64,000 bases of DNA, from assembly GCF_017052465.1 (NCBI RefSeq), contig NZ_JAFHKT010000127.1:27047-91046 (forward strand). Reading direction: 5' to 3'. Both the position numbers and the translations under genes were made by a program. This DNA comes from Arthrobacter pascens. Lineage in GTDB: Bacteria > Actinomycetota > Actinomycetes > Actinomycetales > Micrococcaceae. Positions within the stretch are counted from its first letter, which is position 1, and each line of letters starts with the position of its first letter. Under the pieces are notes generated by a model. It did no database searches and was not told where the DNA came from. It was given only the letters and a program-made list of their open reading frames with translations. Of the stretch, positions 16,393-24,524 are shown piece after piece.

Positions 16393-16664
16393 GGTTCAAA
16401 AATATCATAAGTGATCTATTTCAGCGAGAAATGCACCCTCTACAGCCGTAGAATGGCCCTAAAGCGGCAGACTACCCGCCTCATGCGATAAAAGCCAGTC
16501 TACCGGCTGCAGTCGCAACGGGGCGGGAGGTCCAGCCGCGGCGCGGCTGGCACGGGCCCTGCGCACCGGTCCGCTCCGCTTGCGCGGGGGCCTTGACCAA
16601 GGAACGACTCGGGAGCAAGCTAGCACTTAGCGGTTGCGGCCGGATTGAGGAATGGGAGGCCGCC
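16393..16664. promoter_or_regulatory. Divergent intergenic region between XRE-MurA and secreted glycosidase-like gene
   Basis: No convincing gene. The end near 16400-16425 is AT-rich and contains the inverted repeat ATCA-TAAG-TGAT (16404-16415), a candidate operator for the adjacent HTH protein. A GGGAGG ribosome site at 16654-16659 serves the plus-strand gene. Confidence 0.45.
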
Positions 16665-17630
16665 GTGTCCTTTTTCAGTTCCGCGGCGCTCCGCAACAAG
16701 CGCCCAACCAGGCAACAGGCCACCGCCCTGCTGTCCTTCCTGATCGCGACGGCGGTGGGATTCGTCCCCGGCCCCCGCCTGGACGACGGCTCGCCGCCAA
16801 GGTCATCCGTGACCCAGCCGTCCCCGGCGACATCTGCCACCGGCCCTGCTCCGGCGGCAACCCCCGATCCCACATCCTCGGTGCCGGCCCCGACCACGCA
16901 GGCGCAGCCTGCTGGTCCGTCGTGGGGCGGCACACCACTGCTGGGCAACGACGTGTCCTGGCCGCAATGCACCGCGGCGCTCCCCGAGGACCCGGCCTTC
17001 GCGATCGTCGGCGTCAACAACGGGCTGGCCAACACCACCAACCCGTGCCTGCACGAGCAGCTGGAGTGGGCAGAGACCGCACTGGGCGGGACGGCGCAGC
17101 CCGAGGTCGCCCTATACGTCAACACGGCCAACCCCGGTCATGACGGATCCTGGTGGCCGAGAAGCAACGACTACGGCGGCCAGACTGTTGCCAACCCCTA
17201 CGGTACCTGCACCGGAGGGGAAGACGCAGCCTGCGCGTACATGTACGGCTACGCCAAGGCTTTCGACGACGCCTTCCTCCGCACCGTCTCGGACCCGGAG
17301 GAATACCTGTGGTGGCTGGACGTGGAGACCGGCAACACGTGGTCCCGGGACCAAAACGCCAACAGGGCAGACCTCGAAGGCATGACGGACTTCTTCCACA
17401 GCATAGGCGCGGCGGTGGGCGTCTACTCGACAGGTTCGCAGTGGGGGCAGATCGTCGGCACCGTCAGCGAAGACAGCAGCCTCTACAGCCTGCCCAGCTG
17501 GCTCGCCGGTGCCCACACCGTGGACGGAGCCAAGAGCAACTGCTCGCTCCCTCCCCTGACCTCCGGCGGTAAAGTCACGCTCACGCAGTTCGTCGCCAAG
17601 GGCTTCGACTACAACTACTCCTGCATCTAG
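16665..17630 (+). CDS. Secreted DUF1906/GH25-like glycoside hydrolase
   Basis: A 321-residue exported protein. The GTG start is chosen for its GGGAGG site five bases upstream; the frame is open 24 codons further but without such a site. The N terminus has a positive segment then a hydrophobic helix (ATALLSFLIATAVGFVPGP), next a Pro/Thr/Ala-rich linker to about residue 95. The C-terminal domain begins with GNDVSWPQC and has AFAIVGVNNG, ALYVNTANP, YLWWLDVETGNTW and a C-terminal VTLTQF block, consistent with the lysozyme-like TIM-barrel superfamily around GH25/DUF1906. Asp in LDVET is a catalytic candidate. Six or more Cys suggest disulfides. Probably acts on the cell wall; the exact bond is not known. 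Confidence 0.8.
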   Translation: MSFFSSAALRNKRPTRQQATALLSFLIATAVGFVPGPRLDDGSPPRSSVTQPSPATSATGPAPAATPDPTSSVPAPTTQAQPAGPSWGGTPLLGNDVSWPQCTAALPEDPAFAIVGVNNGLANTTNPCLHEQLEWAETALGGTAQPEVALYVNTANPGHDGSWWPRSNDYGGQTVANPYGTCTGGEDAACAYMYGYAKAFDDAFLRTVSDPEEYLWWLDVETGNTWSRDQNANRADLEGMTDFFHSIGAAVGVYSTGSQWGQIVGTVSEDSSLYSLPSWLAGAHTVDGAKSNCSLPPLTSGGKVTLTQFVAKGFDYNYSCI

Positions 17631-17670
17631 GCACGGCCCGGAGCGGCACGGCGGCGCGCGGAATGTAAAC

Positions 17671-18474
17671 CTACGGCCCCTCCAGCCACACCATGTTCCA
17701 CGTGCCCGCCCATACGGCGGCAACCACGGCGCCGGCCGCGATTGCCAGTCCGCCGAGCAGCACCCAGACGTCCAGGCTGCTGTAGGTCGATCCGCGGGCC
17801 CAGGTCCTGCCCGCACCGCCGAAGCCGCGGGCCTCCATGGTGACGGCGAGGCGGGTCGCGCGGCGAATGGCCTGGACCAGCAGCCCGAAACTTTGGCCCA
17901 GGGTGGCGCGCAGCCGCTGCCACGGGTTGCCGCGGGATCCAACGCCGCGGGCACGCCGGGCCATGCCGATGGTCTGCCATTCCTCCGCCATGAGGCCCAC
18001 GAGCCGCATGGCCGCCAGCGTTCCCAAGACGAAGCGGTGCGGCAGGCGGGCCTTCTGCGCCAGCGCATCGGCGAGGTCGGTGGGGTCGGTGCAGCTCATG
18101 AGCAGCACCGCCGGCAGCGCAATCGCCAGGCCCCGGAGCAGGAAACCCAGCCCCAGCTCAAGGGAGCCTTCGCTCATGGACCAGATTCCGACGTCGAGCA
18201 GTATCCCTCCGCTGTCCGGCGCGAGGATTGAGGTGCTCCAGCCGCCCACGGCGGCCGCGACGATCAGCGGCCAGCCGCGCTGCCAGAGGAGCGTCAACGT
18301 AAGGCCAGCCAGCGGGAAGAGCAGCAGTTCGCAGGCCAGTGCCACGGAGGCGGACATCCAGTCGATCGACAGCGCGAGGACCAGGGTGATGAGGAAGACG
18401 GCCGCGAGTTTGGCCAGCGGGTTGGCCCGGGTCAGCAGGGCCCGGTTCCCGGCAATTGTCAGGGCGGCCCTCAT
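17671..18474 (-). CDS. ecfT: ECF transporter transmembrane component EcfT
   Basis: A 267-residue integral membrane protein with about six hydrophobic segments and the two EcfT coupling motifs ARRARG and EARGFG that contact the ATPases. Its ATG overlaps the end of the dual ATPase gene. With the YkoE-type substrate component and TPP riboswitch upstream it forms a thiamine (or thiamine precursor) ECF importer. Sits in the cytoplasmic membrane. Confidence 0.92.
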   Translation of the reverse strand: MRAALTIAGNRALLTRANPLAKLAAVFLITLVLALSIDWMSASVALACELLLFPLAGLTLTLLWQRGWPLIVAAAVGGWSTSILAPDSGGILLDVGIWSMSEGSLELGLGFLLRGLAIALPAVLLMSCTDPTDLADALAQKARLPHRFVLGTLAAMRLVGLMAEEWQTIGMARRARGVGSRGNPWQRLRATLGQSFGLLVQAIRRATRLAVTMEARGFGGAGRTWARGSTYSSLDVWVLLGGLAIAAGAVVAAVWAGTWNMVWLEGP

Positions 18475-20123
18475 GGAGTGGCCGCCTTCGGTGTCCCGAC
18501 GCCCGACGGACCCACGCCGGACGGACCGACGCCGGGGGCACGGAGTTCCGGTGCGCCCAGTTTGAGCTCGGTGCCGCCCAGCACCTGGGTGAATTCCTGG
18601 TCGTGCGTCACTGACACCACGGCGGTGCCGGCGTCGAGCAGTTCGGACAGGAAGGAGGCGAGCTCCGCCCAGGTGTTGGCGTCCTGGCCGAACGTCGGCT
18701 CGTCGAGGATCAGGACCTGCGGGTGGGCCGCCAGGACGGTGGCCACCGAGAGCCGCCGCTTTTCCCCGCCCGAGAGCGTGTACGGGTTGGCGTCCACGAG
18801 GTCGGTCAGCCGCAGCCTTTCGAGCAGTTCGTCCACCCGCTCTTCGCCGTGGCCCAGGTGCCGCGGGCCAAACTGCAGCTCGTCGAGGACCCGGCCGGTG
18901 ACGAACTGGTGCTCAGGTTCCTGGAAGACCGTGCCGATCCTGGCGATCAGCTGTTCGGCCCGCCACTTGTAGGGATCGATTCCGGCTCCGCGGCTCAGCT
19001 CCACGGCGGCGGACACCTTGCCCTCGATAGGAGGGAGCAGGCCGGCGAGCGTCAGCGCGAACGTGGATTTGCCCGCACCGTTGGCCCCCGTGATGGTCAA
19101 CGCTTCACCGGCGCGGACCTGCGCCGTGATGTTCCGCTGCACGGGCTGCGGCGGAACGGACGTGAAGCCGCGTCTCCGCGGACGCTCGCGGGAAACGCTG
19201 ACGCCCTCGGCCGCGAGGAGCAGCTGGCCGGGCGCGACGTCCAGCTGGTTCCTCGCGCCTGCGAGGCCGCCGGGCGACCGCTGCCGGGTGGGCGGAACGT
19301 AGCCCGGAACCCAGACCCCGGCGGCGATCAGCATCTCGCGCGCCTGCACCAGGACCTGGTCGGGAGTGCCGTCGATCAGCACGGCCGGCTGCGTGGCAGA
19401 GCCAGGCTGCAGCACGATGATCCGGTCCACGAGGTCTTTCCACACCGCAACCCGGTGCTCCACCACCACCAGCGTTGCGCCGGTCTTGTCGAGGCAGCGG
19501 CCCACGGCATCGCGGACCTCCAGGACGCCTGCCGGGTCCAGGTTGGCGGTCGGCTCGTCCAGCAGGATGAGCCCGGGGCGCATCGCCAGGATGCCGGCCA
19601 GCGCGAGGCGCTGCTTCTGGCCCCCGGACAGGGCCGACGTCGGGTGGTCCAGCGGAAGGTGCGCGAGCCCGACGTCGTCCAATGCCTCGTGCACGCGGCT
19701 CCAGATGGCGTCGCGGGGCACCGAGAGGTTTTCGGCGCCGAAGGCGACGTCGTCGCCGAGGCGGGAGAGGACCACCTGCGTTTCGGGGTCCTGCTGCACG
19801 AGTCCGGCGCGGCCGCGCTGGGCGCGCGGCGGCTCGCCGTCGATCAGGAGGCTGCCGCTTTCGTCCGCGTCGTCGCTGTCGGCGGACCCGCCGTCGTCGG
19901 CTGTGCTGCTTCCGGAGGTGCTGTCACCCAGCACGCCGGCGAGGGCGTGCAGCAGGGTGGATTTGCCGGCGCCCGAGGGCCCCAGGAGCAGCACCCGCTC
20001 CCCCGGGCGGATGTCCAGGTCCAGGGCGTTGACGGCAGGTGTGGTGCGGCCGGCGTGGCGCCAGCCCCAGCCGCGGGCGGTGACCGCGGCGGGGCGGACA
20101 CCGCCGTCGTGTTCTCGGGGCAT
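18471..20123 (-). CDS. ECF transporter ATPase, two ABC domains in one chain (EcfA-EcfA')
   Basis: A 550-residue protein with two complete ATP-binding cassettes. The first has Walker A GPSGAGKST, signature LSGGQKQRLAL and Walker B LILLDEPTANLD; the second has GANGAGKST, LSGGEKRRLSV and LILDEPTFGQD. The fusion of both ATPases is usual for YkoD-type proteins of thiamine ECF systems. It overlaps the YkoE gene by one base (TGATG) and EcfT by four. An acidic Ser/Asp/Gly-rich insert at about 70-90 interrupts the first domain. Powers uptake in the complex with EcfT and YkoE. Confidence 0.93.
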   Translation of the reverse strand: MPREHDGGVRPAAVTARGWGWRHAGRTTPAVNALDLDIRPGERVLLLGPSGAGKSTLLHALAGVLGDSTSGSSTADDGGSADSDDADESGSLLIDGEPPRAQRGRAGLVQQDPETQVVLSRLGDDVAFGAENLSVPRDAIWSRVHEALDDVGLAHLPLDHPTSALSGGQKQRLALAGILAMRPGLILLDEPTANLDPAGVLEVRDAVGRCLDKTGATLVVVEHRVAVWKDLVDRIIVLQPGSATQPAVLIDGTPDQVLVQAREMLIAAGVWVPGYVPPTRQRSPGGLAGARNQLDVAPGQLLLAAEGVSVSRERPRRRGFTSVPPQPVQRNITAQVRAGEALTITGANGAGKSTFALTLAGLLPPIEGKVSAAVELSRGAGIDPYKWRAEQLIARIGTVFQEPEHQFVTGRVLDELQFGPRHLGHGEERVDELLERLRLTDLVDANPYTLSGGEKRRLSVATVLAAHPQVLILDEPTFGQDANTWAELASFLSELLDAGTAVVSVTHDQEFTQVLGGTELKLGAPELRAPGVGPSGVGPSGVGTPKAATP

Positions 20124-20743
20124 CAGTTGAAGACGGGCTCCGTAGCTGCCTTGCGGGACGCGAATGAGCTCAGCACCCCGGTCCTGGCCAGCCCGCGGGT
20201 GGCGATCCAGGACAGCGCACCGGCGATGATGGCGCCCGAGATGGCGGTGAAGATGATGTAGGCCAGCTTGTCCCCGGCCGCGTAGGCGATGTTCCAGCCC
20301 CAGGGAGCGAACGCATCGTTCAGGCCGCAGAACAGCCCTGCGCCTGCGCCGGCCAGCAGCGAAACGGGCAGGTTGAACTTCTTGTACCTGAAGGCTGCAA
20401 ACACGAGTTCCGCGCCCAGGCCCTGCAGGATGCCGGAGATCAGCACGGTGGTGCCGTACTGGGATCCCATGATCAGCTCACCGGTGGCGGCCACGGCTTC
20501 GCAGAACAGCGCCGCGCCGGGCTTGCGGATGATGAGCATGCCGAGCACCGCCGGGATCATCCAGCCGCCGGCGTAGAGGCCGGTGAGCGGCGGGTAGACC
20601 GCGTTGATGGGGGCGGAGATGAGGTTGGCGCCCTGGGACCAGGCCCAGAAGATCACGCCGCCGGCGACGGCGATCAGTGCCGCCACGACGATGTCGGCCA
20701 CGCGCCAGTTGTAACCGGTCTTCTTGATTGCTGCAGTTGTCAT
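20123..20743 (-). CDS. ykoE: Thiamine/HMP ECF transporter substrate-binding component YkoE
   Basis: A 206-residue membrane protein of the YkoE family with about five to six helices. Family blocks include VADIVVAALIAVAGGVIFWAW, PLTGLYAGGWMIPAVLG, KPGAALFCEAVAATGELIMG and FNDAFAPWGWN-like GLNDAFAPWGWNIAY. It should bind thiamine or hydroxymethylpyrimidine. It is first gene after a TPP riboswitch, and its AGGAGG ribosome site lies in a perfect hairpin (20750-20768). Confidence 0.92.
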   Translation of the reverse strand: MTTAAIKKTGYNWRVADIVVAALIAVAGGVIFWAWSQGANLISAPINAVYPPLTGLYAGGWMIPAVLGMLIIRKPGAALFCEAVAATGELIMGSQYGTTVLISGILQGLGAELVFAAFRYKKFNLPVSLLAGAGAGLFCGLNDAFAPWGWNIAYAAGDKLAYIIFTAISGAIIAGALSWIATRGLARTGVLSSFASRKAATEPVFN

Positions 20744-20749
20744 GATGGT

Positions 20750-20768
20750 CCTCCTGAGGATCAGGAGG
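20750..20768 (-). promoter_or_regulatory. Shine-Dalgarno sequestering hairpin of ykoE
   Basis: CCTCCTGA (minus strand, reading from 20768) pairs perfectly with TCAGGAGG around a three-base loop. The 3' arm contains the AGGAGG ribosome site six bases before the ATG. It is the likely translational expression platform of the TPP riboswitch. Confidence 0.75.
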
Positions 20769-20827
20769 GGAAAGCGCTCCCCGGCTGCGGGCGGTGGGAC
20801 TGCCTGCTGCCGGACACTCTGAGAACT

Positions 20828-20950
20828 CGACTCCCTTGCGCCGGTACTAGCCGGATCAGGTTCGAGGGTCTGCGGCTGTCCGCACTCTCAGCGCCCTTCC
20901 GCGGTTCCCTGGCAATGCCAGTGATGCCCGACGGCGGCGCTCCCCTGTCG
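20828..20950 (-). promoter_or_regulatory. TPP (THI element) riboswitch
   Basis: On the minus strand the order is CGAC, GGGGAGCGCC, a variable stem, GCGCTGAGAGTGCGG, then ACCCTCGAACCTGATCCGG, CTAGTACCGGCGCAAGGGA and GTCG. CTGAGA and ACCTGATC are the core TPP-binding elements, and the outer CGAC/GTCG close P1. It lies about 85 bases upstream of ykoE and accounts for control of the thiamine importer by TPP. Confidence 0.95.
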
Positions 20951-21041
20951 TAATAAATCTGCCCTTGTGGGCTGATCCAGTTTACACCGGTACAGCCCCG
21001 GCAGCCCTGGGCTGCAGTCACATTCCGGGTACATTGGGGCC

Positions 21042-21593
21042 ATGACGCATGAGGATTCCGGCAGCAACGCCGCGCCCGCCTTTGACCCCGACTCTCCGGA
21101 GGAACAGCCCGGAGGCGCCCTGGAGGCCATGATCGGGCGGATTGAGGGGGAAATGGCCGAGCTGCAGTTCCCCCGGTTCAGCAAGGATGATGCCCTGGCG
21201 CTGGGGCTCCAGCTGGTTGAAATGGGCAAGGAAGGCAATCTGCCCATTGCCATCGACATCATCAAGGGGGACCAGGTTCTCTTCCATGTGGCGCTCGAGG
21301 GCGCCACACCGGACAACGAGGGCTGGGTGCGGGCCAAGCAGCGGACTGCGGCGCGCTACGAGGAGCCGTCCCTGCTGGTGGGCCTGCGCGGCCGGCTGGG
21401 CGGGGGCAGGATCGAGGACAATGCGTGGTTCGACCAGTCAACCTACGCTGCCCACGGCGGGGCCTTCCCCGTGTACGTGCGCGGGGTCGGAGCCGTGGCG
21501 GTCGTAACGGTCTCCGGGCTGCCGCAGGTGGCGGACCACGACCTGGTAGTTCAGGCGCTGCGGGAAATCCACCGTTCCATGCGGCTAGGCTAG
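21042..21593 (+). CDS. UPF0303 (HbpS-like) family protein
   Basis: A 183-residue protein of the UPF0303/HbpS-like superfamily. Visible blocks are FSKDDALALGLQLVEMGK, LPIAIDIIKGDQVLFHVALEG, WVRAKQRTAARYEEPSLLVG, YAAHGGAFPVYV and AVVTVSGLPQVADHDLVVQAL. The first 25 residues are acidic and disordered-looking. Related proteins bind haem or act as cofactors, but no function is proven for this subfamily. The gene stands alone, divergent from the thiamine operon. Confidence 0.85.
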   Translation: MTHEDSGSNAAPAFDPDSPEEQPGGALEAMIGRIEGEMAELQFPRFSKDDALALGLQLVEMGKEGNLPIAIDIIKGDQVLFHVALEGATPDNEGWVRAKQRTAARYEEPSLLVGLRGRLGGGRIEDNAWFDQSTYAAHGGAFPVYVRGVGAVAVVTVSGLPQVADHDLVVQALREIHRSMRLG

Positions 21594-21629
21594 GGGAAGA
21601 CCAGTATTCGTGACGCAAGGAGTTCCGGA

Positions 21630-21893
21630 ATGAGTTTCTTCATCAAGCTGCTTGGCACTGGCGTCAGCCTGCTGGCAGGATTCGCCGGCACCAAGGCCGT
21701 GGATACCATCTGGGAAAAGGTCACCGGCCGGAAGCCCCCCAAGGGCGACAAGGACGACGTCCCCACCACGCTGCGAACGGCCCTGACATTCGCCCTCATT
21801 TCCGCATCAGTCAGCGCCGTCATCCAGGTGCTGGCCAACCGCGGCACGCAACGGGCCATCACCCGCTTCGCCAAGTCCCAGGACATCGTCTAG
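21630..21893 (+). CDS. DUF4235 small membrane protein
   Basis: An 87-residue protein with two hydrophobic helices (residues 5-22 and 50-68) separated by a TGRKPPKGDKDD charged loop. This layout and the FISASVSAVIQVLANRGTQ-type C-terminal block match DUF4235, an actinobacterial family without known role. It starts 36 bases after the UPF0303 stop on the same strand. Confidence 0.85.
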   Translation: MSFFIKLLGTGVSLLAGFAGTKAVDTIWEKVTGRKPPKGDKDDVPTTLRTALTFALISASVSAVIQVLANRGTQRAITRFAKSQDIV

Positions 21894-22369
21894 CAGCAAG
21901 GCCGGCGGCGCTGCCTCGTGCTGCGCAAACTCTTCCCAAGTCTTGACCAAACGCTGCAGCCAACCGCCGCAAACCTTGATCGGGGCCACACATCATGGAC
22001 GCAACAGGCAACCAAAACCTCGACTGCGAAAGTGATGATCACAGTGGCGACGAAGGCAGAAAAATCGAACTACCGCTACAGCGACTTCTACTGCTTCATG
22101 TCGCTTGCTGACTTCACCACCTACATCTCACGTGATGACGGGGACGGTGACGGCTGCTTTTCAATCAGCGGCAGCCGCGAGCCTGCCCTCTAAGGGACGT
22201 TCCTGACCGCCAGCCCTGGCCGGTCTGCTGTTCCTCCGCGGCATCACGTTCAGGGCGGAGTACGCCGGAGCCGCAATAGGAGGTAGCCTTTCCGCAAGGC
22301 GGGAAGCGGTGCAGCTCCCGTACGCGCTGCATCATCCTGCCGTGCCTTCACCGGCTACTGGGAGCAGGA
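21894..22369. other. Gene-poor region with AT-richer segment and structured terC leader
   Basis: No convincing gene. From about 21980 to 22195 the composition is clearly less GC-rich than the neighbours; a 91-codon frame (21918-22193) exists but its residue use (Thr/Lys/Tyr/Asp-rich, no motif) and lack of a ribosome site make it weak. From 22275 to 22365 the RNA could fold: GTAGCC near 22282 can pair with GGCTAC near 22350 just before the terC start, enclosing a CGGGA/TCCCG hairpin. Manganese riboswitches often precede terC genes, but the diagnostic core was not recognised. Confidence 0.35.
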
Positions 22370-23611
22370 ATGATGGACGTTCCTCCACTGATATGGGTGC
22401 TGACCGTCGCAGGAATCGTTGCGCTGCTGGTCTTCGACTTCATTTTCCACGTCCGCCGCGCGCACATTCCAACTCTCAAGGAAGCGGTCATCTGGTCCTC
22501 GGTCTATGTGGGGATCGCGCTCTGCTTCGGGCTCGGAGTTTCCGTCTTCGGAGGGGCATCACCCGGCGCAGAGTATTTCGCGGGCTACATCACCGAGAAG
22601 GCGCTGTCAGTGGACAACCTGTTCGTCTTCCTGGTGATCATGAACAGCTTTGGGGTGCCGCGCGAAGACCAGCAGAAGGTGCTGCTGTTCGGCATAGCGT
22701 TTGCGCTGGTTGCGCGCACGGTCTTCATTCTCCTCGGGGCTGCGCTGATCACCACCTTCGCCTGGGTCTTCTATCTCTTCGGACTGATCCTGCTGATCAC
22801 CGCGGGCAACATGTTCAGGCCCGAAGGCACGGAGGAAAAATCCGCGGACAACATCATGACCCGGCTAACCCAGCGGCTGTTTCACACCGCTGACTACTAC
22901 GACGGCGACAAGCTGCTCACGCTGCAGGACGGCAAACGCACCCTGACACCGATGCTGCTCGTGATGGTCGCAATCGCCGGCACCGACATTCTCTTCGCGC
23001 TGGATTCGATCCCGGCGATCTTTGGCCTGACCCAGGACGTCTTCATCGTGTTCACGGCGAACGCGTTTGCGCTCCTTGGCCTTCGCCAGCTGTACTTCCT
23101 GATCGACGGCCTGCTGAACCGGCTCATCTTCCTCTCCTACGGTCTGGCGCTGATCCTGGGATTCATCGGCGTGAAACTCATGCTCCATGCCCTGCATGAA
23201 AACAACGTGCCGTTCATCAATGACGGCGAACCGGTGCCGGTAGTCGAGTTCGATACTGCGCTGTCGCTGACAGTGATCACTGCCGTGCTGGGCGTCACCG
23301 TTCTGGCGTCCCTGCTCAGTCCGCGCGGGAAGGTTCGAGCGGCCGTTTCCGCCGCCCGCCGCGATGTCGTCAACTACCTGGACCCCGCTTACACCGCGGA
23401 CCCCGGGGAACGGAACCGGATCTTCGCGAAACTGCTCGCGGAAGAGCAGCAGCTCCGCAGGATCGGACCCAAACACCGGAAACCGGCAAAGGACGAAAAG
23501 GAAGTGATGGAGCTGATCGCCCAGGCCCGCCAGCAACACGATGAGAACACCCCGGCAAAGGACCACCCGAAGCAGGACCGCTTCGACGGACCGGACAACG
23601 GCAGCCGTTGA
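22370..23611 (+). CDS. TerC/Alx family membrane protein
   Basis: A 413-residue polytopic protein of the TerC family. Helices begin at once (PPLIWVLTVAGIVALLVFDF), followed by the signature EKALSVDNLFVFLVIMNSFGVP and, in the second half, AIAGTDILFALDSIPAIFGLTQDVFIVFTANAFALLGLRQLYFL, the two Asp-containing motifs of the family. A hydrophilic tail of about 90 residues is rich in Lys/Glu/Gln. Relatives export manganese or act in tellurite and alkaline stress. Either of the two ATGs at 22370 or 22373 could be used. Confidence 0.9.
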   Translation: MMDVPPLIWVLTVAGIVALLVFDFIFHVRRAHIPTLKEAVIWSSVYVGIALCFGLGVSVFGGASPGAEYFAGYITEKALSVDNLFVFLVIMNSFGVPREDQQKVLLFGIAFALVARTVFILLGAALITTFAWVFYLFGLILLITAGNMFRPEGTEEKSADNIMTRLTQRLFHTADYYDGDKLLTLQDGKRTLTPMLLVMVAIAGTDILFALDSIPAIFGLTQDVFIVFTANAFALLGLRQLYFLIDGLLNRLIFLSYGLALILGFIGVKLMLHALHENNVPFINDGEPVPVVEFDTALSLTVITAVLGVTVLASLLSPRGKVRAAVSAARRDVVNYLDPAYTADPGERNRIFAKLLAEEQQLRRIGPKHRKPAKDEKEVMELIAQARQQHDENTPAKDHPKQDRFDGPDNGSR

Positions 23612-23623
23612 GCCACGCAGCTG

Positions 23624-24442
23624 TTATCTGGCGATCATGACGTTGCAGTGTGCGTGGGTCAGAACGCTGGCCAAGGTTCCTGGATGGCCTTCGCGCCGGC
23701 GTGCACCCAATACCAGCAGTTCAGCATCAGCCCCCGCGTCGACCAGCACGGCGGACACGGAGTGACCGGAGAGAAGTTCCTCCGACACAGCCAGTCCTGG
23801 GTCGAGCCCCTGTACGTGGAGCATGGCGTTGCGCAGGACGTCACGGCCATGAAACTGCGAGGGCGAGTGACGCCCCCAGGCCGGCATCGGCGGGTCCACG
23901 TGGACAATCCGCAACTTCGTCTGCAGGGTCTGCGCCGCGCTGACTGCCTGTTCAAGGACCTTGCTGCTCCTCAGGTGCCCGTCCACGCAGGCGATCACCG
24001 GTTTTCCCTCCTCACGCGCGGCGCGGACCACCACCACCGAGGCGGGACACGTGGCCGCCAAGCCGACGGACACGGAACCGACCAGCTTGCCGAGGAAGCC
24101 TCCCAGGCCGCGGCTGCCCACCACAAGCAGGTCCGCATCGAGGGATTCCCGGCGCAGCACATCCGCGGGCAGGCCGGCGACCATCCGCGGCTCGATTTCC
24201 AGATCGGGGGCGATCCCGCGGGCAACGTCCACGCCCTCGGAGAGAATTGCCTCGGCTGCGTGCCGCAACCCGCTGTCGGCAACTCCCTTCACGGGTCCCA
24301 CGTCGTGGGTGAACATGGGCCAAATCCACGCGTGGACGAGGCGCAGGACGGCCTGCGATGCCAACGCATACTCCGCGGCCCAGCTGAGGGCCAGCTTGGA
24401 CTGGTCCGAGCCGTCATAGCCGACTGCTACCTTCATGCCCAT
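23624..24442 (-). CDS. Universal stress protein, tandem UspA domains
   Basis: A 272-residue protein with two UspA folds, about 1-145 and 150-272. Domain one starts MGMKVAVGYDGSDQSK and ends with the ATP-binding VVGSRGLGGFLGKLVGSVS motif; domain two has GKPVIACVDG and a weaker VLGARRREGHPG loop. The ATG at 24442 is chosen for the AGGGGG ten bases upstream; the frame runs further upstream without signals. Such proteins respond to hypoxia, starvation or respiratory stress in actinobacteria. It is divergently arranged with terC's 3' end and precedes nothing else in its transcript; the PEP-utilising gene upstream faces the same way. Confidence 0.9.
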   Translation of the reverse strand: MGMKVAVGYDGSDQSKLALSWAAEYALASQAVLRLVHAWIWPMFTHDVGPVKGVADSGLRHAAEAILSEGVDVARGIAPDLEIEPRMVAGLPADVLRRESLDADLLVVGSRGLGGFLGKLVGSVSVGLAATCPASVVVVRAAREEGKPVIACVDGHLRSSKVLEQAVSAAQTLQTKLRIVHVDPPMPAWGRHSPSQFHGRDVLRNAMLHVQGLDPGLAVSEELLSGHSVSAVLVDAGADAELLVLGARRREGHPGTLASVLTHAHCNVMIAR

Positions 24443-24524
24443 TGTTACCGGCCCCCTGACTCCCCACGCCAGCTCACGCGGACCCCGCGGAAGGCCTCCG
24501 TGCCGCTCGCTGGTCCTATTGAAT

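Noticed and set aside
21918..22193. 91-codon protein-coding gene
   Set aside because: GTG start without a ribosome site, no motif, atypical residues; kept only as an unusual region.
22275..22369. Confident yybP-ykoY manganese riboswitch call
   Set aside because: Gene context fits, but the conserved loop sequences could not be recognised by eye.
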